In this document: positions 6,645-12,529 of the stretch, one piece after another
How positions within the stretch are numbered: the stretch's first letter is position 1
How the letters are laid out: each line of letters starts with the position of its first letter
Assembly (NCBI GenBank): GCA_040226215.1
Contig: JAVKFF010000093.1
Span: 1 to 12,529 of the forward strand
Reading direction: 5' to 3'
DNA: 12,529 bases
DNA from: JAVKFF01 sp040226215
GTDB taxonomy: Bacteria; Pseudomonadota; Alphaproteobacteria; DSM-16000; Inquilinaceae
Made by a program: the position numbers and the translations under genes
The notes under the pieces: model-generated
What the model was told of the DNA's origin: nothing
Seen by the model: the letters and a program-made list of their open reading frames with translations, nothing else
Database searches by the model: none

Positions 6645-7703
6645 TCAGTCGCACAGCAGCATGGCCGGATCGATACGCCAGTCCGGGGACCCGTAGCCGT
6701 CCGGCCAATACCAGGGCTCGACCTCGTTGAAATAGACGATGCCCTCCAGCAGCGCGAAGTCGTCCATGTGGCGGCACATGCTGGCGAACCAGTGCCGCTG
6801 GATCTGCGGGCTCTGCGCCGCATTGTTCGACGCCACCCCCATCTCGGCGACGATCACCGGGTGACCATAGTCCTCGACCCGGGCGTACTTCTCCAGGAAG
6901 TGCCCGCCGAACGTCCGGTAATAGCCGAAATAGTCGACCTCGAATTCGTAGAGCGAGAACACCGACACGCCGACGATGTCGACGACGTCGGGGCCCGGGT
7001 AGTACGCGTCGAGCGTGCGGTCGCCGCGCGGCGACCAGACATAGAGGGCGGCCGGCGCGAAGCTGCGGCAGCGCTCGACAAAGTAGCGGTAGGCCGCGAC
7101 GAAATCCTCGCCATCCCCGGAGTGCCAGGGATAGCGGTCGCCCGGCGCTTCCATCTCGTGCCCCCAGCGGACCATCGCCGGCTCGGCAAGGGCGCCGATG
7201 TCCCGGCAGACGCGCTCCAGTTCCCGGTCGAATTCGCCGGCGACGATCGCCGCGAGGTGCCCGGGGCCGCCGCCGGCACGCCAGTCGATGGCGCGGGTAT
7301 AGGGCTCGACCGTGATCATCAGCCGACGGCCCGCCGCCATCGCCTCCGCGGCCTGGCGGGCGAGCGCCCCCGCCTCGTATTCCTGCCAGGCGACGTAGAT
7401 CAGTTCGACATCGAGTCCGGCGAAGTCGGTATGGAGGCGGTGCGGATCGTAGAGTCCGAAGAAGACGTCCCCGTCGACGAAAGCGGCGCGGGCTGGCGCC
7501 TGCTCGGACCGCAACCGGTCATGCATCGCCGGCGCGCTACCCTCGATGCGCCCGCCCGTCTCATGCGTCCCGGAGGCAGCGGCCCGCTCCCGGTCGAGCC
7601 CCCGGCACGACGCCAGCGGTACGAGCACGAAAAGGAGCGCCAGCGCCGCGAGCGGGAGGCGCCGGCTGCCTGGCTGCGTCGAGCGGTACCGGCGGTTCGG
7701 CAT
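6645..7703 (-). CDS. GH26-like glycoside hydrolase, predicted lipoprotein
   Basis: This is a 352-aa protein counted from ATG 7703. An Arg-rich start and hydrophobic segment LPLAALALLFVLVPLASC end in a lipobox (LASC, Cys33), which predicts a lipid-anchored, extracytoplasmic enzyme. The body resembles GH26 (beta/alpha)8 enzymes: RWGHEME at 179-185 matches the family R-x-x-H-E-M motif with Glu183 as probable acid/base, YPW (191-193) follows as in mannanases, VWSPRGD sits on a later strand, and IVAEMG (284-289) provides Glu287 as probable nucleophile. Likely role: trimming, editing or releasing the polysaccharide made by the upstream synthase. The frame also opens at TTG 7733, only 4 bp after the synthase stop; ATG 7703 gives a cleaner signal peptide, but neither has an obvious ribosome site. 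Glycosidase class is likely; linkage specificity is unknown. Confidence 0.82.
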   Translation of the reverse strand: MPNRRYRSTQPGSRRLPLAALALLFVLVPLASCRGLDRERAAASGTHETGGRIEGSAPAMHDRLRSEQAPARAAFVDGDVFFGLYDPHRLHTDFAGLDVELIYVAWQEYEAGALARQAAEAMAAGRRLMITVEPYTRAIDWRAGGGPGHLAAIVAGEFDRELERVCRDIGALAEPAMVRWGHEMEAPGDRYPWHSGDGEDFVAAYRYFVERCRSFAPAALYVWSPRGDRTLDAYYPGPDVVDIVGVSVFSLYEFEVDYFGYYRTFGGHFLEKYARVEDYGHPVIVAEMGVASNNAAQSPQIQRHWFASMCRHMDDFALLEGIVYFNEVEPWYWPDGYGSPDWRIDPAMLLCD

Positions 7704-7737
7704 GCGCGAAGAACCGGTCACCGGCACCGCCAAATTG

Positions 7738-9534
7738 TCACAACGAAAGGAATGCCGCCGAGGTGATGTCGAACCGGAACGCCACGCACAGCACCGCGAA
7801 CGACATGAGGAAGCCGGGCAATAACAGGGAGTTGAAGCATCCGGAAAGCGTCTTCAGGTTCGGCTTCGCGATTATCCCGTTCTCCATTCTATGGCGCCGG
7901 AGAACCGTGAACAGGATGAATGCGTAGATGAAGCCGTTCAATCCCGCGAAGAGATAGAAGCCGGCCGCCTCCGACGCCTCGGGCAGCATGAGTGGCAGGA
8001 CGCTGGAAAAGCAGGAGAGCCCGGCATAGGGCGCGAGAATGCGCACCGGCAGCTGCCCGACCTCGGCCATGCCCTTGGGCGTGATGCGGAATTCGGTCTC
8101 CTTGCCGGTCAGCCCGCGCCTGACGCCCTCGATAGTGCCCACGAGCATCCACGGCCAGCGCGCGAAAAGGAAGAGCAGCCCCTCCCAGCCGATGGTCTTC
8201 GAGCGCGACGGTCGGCCCCAGCCGTTCCATCGCAGCCACTGGACCAGAGCCATCACGATCAGGTTGACCGAGACGAAGTGCACGATGAACTCGCCATAGC
8301 CGACATTGGCCCAGGCCTGGTTGGTCGCCAGCGCCCAGAGCGGCATCACGTACATCATCAGCATGGCCAGGGCGGAGAATGGATACCACAGCTGACAGAA
8401 CAGGAACTGCGCCTTCAGCCGCCAGGGCAGCCGGCCGACATAGTGCCGGGTATAGCGGACCAGCAGCGTCACCAGGCTTCGGCTCCATTGGAATTCCTGC
8501 GTCACCAGATCGGAGAAGGTGATCGGGCCGTCGCCGTGGGCGATGGCGTTGACGGCGTGGATCCCGCGCCAGCCGCCGGAATTCATCAACAGCGTGGTGG
8601 AGTGGTCCTCCGCCAGTTCGGGACCGAGGCCGCCGACCGCACGCAGGGCCTTGGTGCGCACGGCGTAGTGCGAGCCGATGCACAGCGAGGCCAGCCCGGC
8701 ACCGGAATAACCCGACTGCATGATGCCGTGCAGCATGGACTCGAAGTAGAGCCGCCCCCGGGCCGACCAGCTGCGCTGCGCGTTGGCATCGCAGATCGAT
8801 GGTGCGGAGACATAGCCGACCCGCGGATTGGCGAACGGCCGCAGCATGGCTCGCAGATAGCCCGGCTGGGGCACGTGGTCGGCGTCGAGCTGCGCCACGA
8901 AGTCGTAGCGCTCATAGCCGTAGTGGTCGTAGAAATAGGCGAGATTGCCCTCCTTGCACCGGGTGCGCCGTGGCCACTCCTTGCGGTGGTAGTCTGCCCT
9001 GCCCTTGCGGGTGGAGACCTGAACGCCGTTGGCATGGCACCAGGCGAGCGTCTCTGCCGACGGGTCCTCGTCGGCGAGCCAGGTATCGTGCGGCACGTCC
9101 TGCGCCAGCATGGCCTCGAGCGTCGTCTTCACCATCGCCCAGGGTTCCGACGGCGCCTTGGTGACGACGATCGCCACCCGCCCCTCGGGTATCGGGCAGC
9201 GCGGTGACGGCACCTTCGCGAAGGCGACGACGCTGACGAAGTAGACCTGCAACACGCTGAGCCAGAGCAGGACGACGGTCAGCGCCACATAGCGCGTTGT
9301 GGATAGGATGAAGGTCCCGTCCAGCCACCACGCCCAGCACCAGACCAGCGCCGCCAGCCAGACGGTGACGAAGCCGGCATAGACGAGATGCTGCCGCGGC
9401 GACATCAGCCAGTCGAGATAGGGACCGTCGGTCGCCGGGCCGACCGCCGCCCGCTGAGGCGGCGGTGCGGCAACGCACGACCCCGGCAGGGTGTCGGCGA
9501 GTGTGGCGAACGATCGTGAAGCCTGGGTGGACAT
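7738..9534 (-). CDS. Membrane processive glycosyltransferase, cellulose-synthase-like (GT2)
   Basis: This 598-aa integral membrane enzyme has two N-terminal helices (about 48-71 and 77-105), a cytoplasmic GT-A domain (about 118-350) and about six C-terminal helices (from about 378 on). Processive-synthase motifs are in order: LADED (153-157), KEGNLAY (194-200, compare KAGN of cellulose synthases), DADH (217-220), AEDHST with the GGW motif (309-322), and QEFQW at 346-350 where cellulose, hyaluronan and chitin synthases carry QxxRW. The Arg-to-Gln change is unusual; the Gln and Trp remain. It would polymerise a UDP-sugar and extrude the chain. There is no PilZ domain, so no built-in c-di-GMP control is apparent. 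ATG 9534 lies 3 bp after the galE stop; the glycosidase follows just downstream. Polymer identity is unknown. Confidence 0.9.
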   Translation of the reverse strand: MSTQASRSFATLADTLPGSCVAAPPPQRAAVGPATDGPYLDWLMSPRQHLVYAGFVTVWLAALVWCWAWWLDGTFILSTTRYVALTVVLLWLSVLQVYFVSVVAFAKVPSPRCPIPEGRVAIVVTKAPSEPWAMVKTTLEAMLAQDVPHDTWLADEDPSAETLAWCHANGVQVSTRKGRADYHRKEWPRRTRCKEGNLAYFYDHYGYERYDFVAQLDADHVPQPGYLRAMLRPFANPRVGYVSAPSICDANAQRSWSARGRLYFESMLHGIMQSGYSGAGLASLCIGSHYAVRTKALRAVGGLGPELAEDHSTTLLMNSGGWRGIHAVNAIAHGDGPITFSDLVTQEFQWSRSLVTLLVRYTRHYVGRLPWRLKAQFLFCQLWYPFSALAMLMMYVMPLWALATNQAWANVGYGEFIVHFVSVNLIVMALVQWLRWNGWGRPSRSKTIGWEGLLFLFARWPWMLVGTIEGVRRGLTGKETEFRITPKGMAEVGQLPVRILAPYAGLSCFSSVLPLMLPEASEAAGFYLFAGLNGFIYAFILFTVLRRHRMENGIIAKPNLKTLSGCFNSLLLPGFLMSFAVLCVAFRFDITSAAFLSL

Positions 9535-9537
9535 CCA

Positions 9538-10565
9538 TCATTCCGCAGCGGTCAGGACAGCCGGGATCGTCCCCTCGCGGCCAGCCGCGAATGTGGGCCA
9601 GGCCGAGGCGATGATCGTGCGAAGGTCGGAATGCCGCGGGCGGAAGCCGAGCAGCCGCTCGGCCTTCGCGATGTCGGCCATCAGGGCCGGCGGGTCGCCC
9701 GGCCGGCGTGCGCTCACGCGCACGGGCACCCTGCGCCCCGTCTCGACCTCGATCGCGTCCACCACCTCGCGGATCGACGCGCCCCGCCCGCCACCGAGAT
9801 TGACCGTGATCTCCCGTTCGCCGGAGAGCAGATGTTCCAGGGCGAGGCAGTGCGCCTCGGCCAGATCGGTCACGTGGATGTAGTCGCGGATACAGGTGCC
9901 GTCGGGTGTCGGATAGTCGTCGCCCAGGATGTCCAGGGCATCGATGTCTCCCAGCGCCGCCAGCATCGCACGCGGAATGATGTGGGTCTCCGGATCGTGC
10001 CGCTCGGCAAGCTCACCGTCCGGATCGGCGCCGGCGGCGTTGAAGTAGCGCAGCAGCGCGTAACTCAGCCCCTGGACACCGGCGCAGTCGCGGATCATCT
10101 GCTCGCAGACCAGCTTGGTGCGGCCATAGGGATTGATCGGATCCTGTTGCGTGGTCTCCGTGATCGGCAGCGACTCCGGCACGCCGTAGGTCGCGCAGCT
10201 GCTGGAGAAGACGAGCGTGCGCAGATCGTAGGCGCCCATGGCCTTCAGCAGCGATGCCGTCCCGCCGATGTTCACGCCGTAGTAGTCGGCCGGGATGTCG
10301 AAGGACTCGCCGACATAGGCATATGCAGCCAGGTGGATGACCGCCTTCGGCCGGTATTCCGCGATCGCCGCGCGCAGCGCCGTCTGGTCGCGCAGATCCG
10401 CCTTGATCAGGGGGCCCCATTTCACGGCGTCGCGGTGGCCGCGCGACAGGTTGTCGACGGTGATCGGCAGGTACCCGAGGCCATGGAGCGCCTTGCAGGT
10501 ATGACTGCCGATGAAGCCCGCCCCGCCGGTGACCAGCACCGGCGGGCGGTCGGTGGCGGGCGCGC

Positions 10566-10569
<4 letters not shown>
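9538..10569 (-). CDS. galE: UDP-glucose 4-epimerase
   Basis: This 343-aa short-chain dehydrogenase-type epimerase has the NAD-binding loop VTGGAGFIGSHTCK (13-26), VDNLSRGHRDAVKWG, HLAAYAYVGES (79-89, typical GalE HLAA..AVGES), SSSCATYG (122-129) containing the catalytic Ser, and YGRTK (Tyr148/Lys152). The NLGGGRG and 'RRPGDPPALMAD' blocks near the C-terminus are also GalE hallmarks. It interconverts UDP-glucose and UDP-galactose (or related UDP-sugars) in the cytoplasm. The same frame stays open far upstream through the preceding gene, but homology begins at ATG 10569, which overlaps the upstream decarboxylase stop as ATGA. In this operon it would provide a donor for the synthase. The closely related UDP-arabinose 4-epimerase activity on UDP-xylose cannot be excluded given the neighbouring UDP-xylose enzyme. 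Confidence 0.93.
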
Positions 10570-11525
<956 letters not shown>

Positions 11526-11560
11526 ATCGGATCCCCCCCACAGGCTCCTAGGTAAGGGGG
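11526..11560 (-). promoter_or_regulatory. uxs: Ribosome-binding site of the polysaccharide operon with possible masking hairpin
   Basis: On the minus strand a run of seven G (11539-11533) lies 7 bases before the uxs ATG. Just upstream, CCCCC (11560-11556) can pair with five of these G across a 16-base loop that itself contains CCTAGG. Such a stem would hide the ribosome site. Folding is simple and unverified, so a regulatory role is inference. Confidence 0.35.
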
Positions 11561-11720
11561 CAATCGCTTCTCGGCTGACCTCGCGGTACGGCAGACAGGC
11601 ACCGGCGCCGGATACACGCATCCGGATCGCCATTCACGATTTCGACCCCCCGGTCGAGGACGCTGTCCTCACCACCTAAGCATTCGTCAGATCGGGTCGG
11701 TCGACAAGAAGGGGAGATTC

Positions 11721-11732
11721 GCAATCGATTGC
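11721..11732. promoter_or_regulatory. Palindrome resembling a LacI/GalR-family operator
   Basis: GCAATCGATTGC is a perfect 12-bp palindrome with a central CG, the architecture of LacI/GalR-family sites (compare the GCAAACGTTTGC core of PurR boxes). It lies about 195 bp upstream of the uxs start. A regulator of this family, typically sugar-responsive, would make sense for a polysaccharide operon, but none is encoded in the window. Confidence 0.4.
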
Positions 11733-12149
11733 AGAGGCCCTCGACTCGCATCCATCCGGTAGAAAGTTGATTTATTTGGTATATTCTCGGTTAAGTAACT
11801 TTCGGGAATCCCTCTGGTAGCGAGATGTTTCCCCTCGAGGACGCTTGTCTATGGCAATGCATACTTTAGAAGACGAAAACGCGAGGATCGCTAGACAGCG
11901 GTGGTTTCTCTCGAATTCCTTGTGCGTTGAAATCAAACAGCGGTCACTGATCGGACCAATCACGGCGTTCCGAATATCGATTCCGTTCCGATTTTGAGAG
12001 GTCGTGGGTCTTCCTGCCCGTCTTGCAGACCTCAGGGACCAGCTTCCGTCACACCGCAGGATCGGCGGTCCGGCACCCAACACGGAAACGCTTCGGAACG
12101 CAGCTTCACGCGAAGACTCCGATCCACGGTTTCCCGGTCGGTAAAGCCC

Positions 12150-12165
12150 GCGGCATCCATGCCGC
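12150..12165 (-). terminator. Weak hairpin after the hydrolase gene
   Basis: GCGGCA and TGCCGC form a 6-bp stem with a 4-base loop just downstream of the hydrolase stop. On the minus strand only three T appear, a few bases after the stem, so intrinsic termination would be inefficient. Confidence 0.3.
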
Positions 12166-12174
12166 CACCCCGCC

Positions 12175-12529
12175 TCAGACCACGGTGACCTCGAGGTCGC
12201 CGACACCGTCGACCTGGCCCTTGAGGCGGTCGCCCCTGGCGACCGGGCCGACGCCGGCCGGCGTGCCGGTCATGATCAGGTCGCCCGGCGCCAGGCGGAA
12301 CAGCCGCGAGAGATGGGCGATCACCTCCGGCACCTTCCAGATCAGCTGCTCGAGATCGCCGGTCTGCACTCTCCGGCCGTTCACCTCGAGCCAGATCGCC
12401 CCCCGGGCCGGGTGGCCGATCCTGGACGCCGGCACCACCGGGCCGCAGGGTGCCGATTGCTCGAACGCCTTGCCGACCTCCCAGGGCCGGCCCTGCTTCT
12501 TCATCTCCGACTGCAGGTCGCGGCGCGTC
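12175..12529 (-). CDS. Fumarylacetoacetate hydrolase-family protein, fumarylpyruvate hydrolase-like (5' end outside window)
   Basis: About 117 C-terminal residues are visible; the frame stays open to the right edge, so the Met encoded at 12504 is internal, not the start. Family features include TRRDLQSEMKKQGRPWEVGKAF at the edge, SAPCGPVVPASRIGHPARG, IWLEVNGRRVQTGDLEQLIW, VIAHLSRLFRLAPGDLIMTGTPAGVGPV and a closing GD.L.G.V.G.G.L.V segment. The TGTPAGVGPV block and overall pattern match the fumarylpyruvate/acylpyruvate hydrolase branch, which cleaves fumarylpyruvate to fumarate and pyruvate in gentisate-type aromatic catabolism. The metal-binding E-x-E site lies in the missing N-terminal part. 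The family is certain. Fumarylpyruvate as the actual substrate is inferred from sequence pattern, and a generic acylpyruvase role is possible. Confidence 0.88.
   Translation of the reverse strand, partial: TRRDLQSEMKKQGRPWEVGKAFEQSAPCGPVVPASRIGHPARGAIWLEVNGRRVQTGDLEQLIWKVPEVIAHLSRLFRLAPGDLIMTGTPAGVGPVARGDRLKGQVDGVGDLEVTVV

Larger units (their letters stand above)
11561..12174. other. Gene-poor, partly AT-rich intergenic region
   Basis: About 610 bp without a convincing gene separate the fumarylpyruvate-hydrolase-like gene from the polysaccharide operon. A 12-bp palindrome is at 11721-11732. A segment around 11763-11800 is clearly AT-rich compared with the surrounding genes and could host the operon promoter, but I find no good -35/-10 pair on the minus strand. 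An open frame on the minus strand from 12206 to 11772 has low-complexity Ser/Arg composition, no recognisable domain, and overlaps the end of the hydrolase gene, so it is not called. Confidence 0.5.

Noticed and set aside
5775..7766. Very long plus-strand open frame (663 codons) across the GT2 and opposite the glycosidase
   Set aside because: It overlaps two well-supported genes. Its product is low-complexity Arg/Pro/Ala/Ser with no domain, as expected for an alternative frame of GC-rich DNA.
11772..12206. 144-codon minus-strand frame in the right intergenic region
   Set aside because: It overlaps the 3' end of the hydrolase gene, lacks domain features, and has Ser/Arg-rich composition; no convincing ribosome site.

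Overview
The window is high-GC, densely packed bacterial DNA. Its IclR, NMT1/SsuA-type ABC and fumarylpyruvate-hydrolase-like genes, together with the codon and amino-acid usage, suggest an alphaproteobacterium of the Rhodospirillales/Rhizobiales kind. That placement is inference; no marker gene is present. I see no rRNA, tRNA, CRISPR array, insertion sequence or phage gene.

Region 1 (1-3960, + strand) looks like a small-molecule uptake and regulation block. It holds the tail of a cupin protein, an IclR-family regulator, and a three-gene ABC importer (Tat-type binding protein, ATPase, permease). The genes are closely spaced or overlapping and end in a strong hairpin terminator. A promoter-like sequence overlapped by one palindrome and followed by a two-copy AT-rich operator-like repeat lies between the regulator and the importer. 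The solute is not identifiable.

Region 2 (3961-6574, + strand) starts with a non-coding spacer carrying three tandem 15-bp repeats. It is followed by three translationally coupled genes: an RmlC-like cupin sugar epimerase (TTG start), a Gfo/Idh/MocA oxidoreductase and a family-2 glycosyltransferase. They look like a nucleotide-sugar modification and transfer cassette.

Region 3 (6645-11525, - strand, convergent with region 2) is an apparent operon in the order UDP-glucuronate decarboxylase, UDP-glucose 4-epimerase, a large membrane cellulose-synthase-like glycosyltransferase and a GH26-like lipoprotein glycosidase. Two sugar-nucleotide enzymes would supply UDP-xylose and UDP-galactose/UDP-glucose, the synthase would polymerise and export, and the glycosidase would trim or release. 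Together with region 2 this reads as a compact synthase-dependent exopolysaccharide locus whose product I cannot name. It is the best candidate for an undescribed system here.

Region 4 (11526-12529) is about 650 bp of gene-poor, partly AT-rich DNA with a LacI-type palindrome. After it comes the C-terminal part of a fumarylpyruvate hydrolase-like protein (- strand) that runs off the window. Catabolic-type genes on both flanks suggest that the polysaccharide genes occupy an accessory insertion point.
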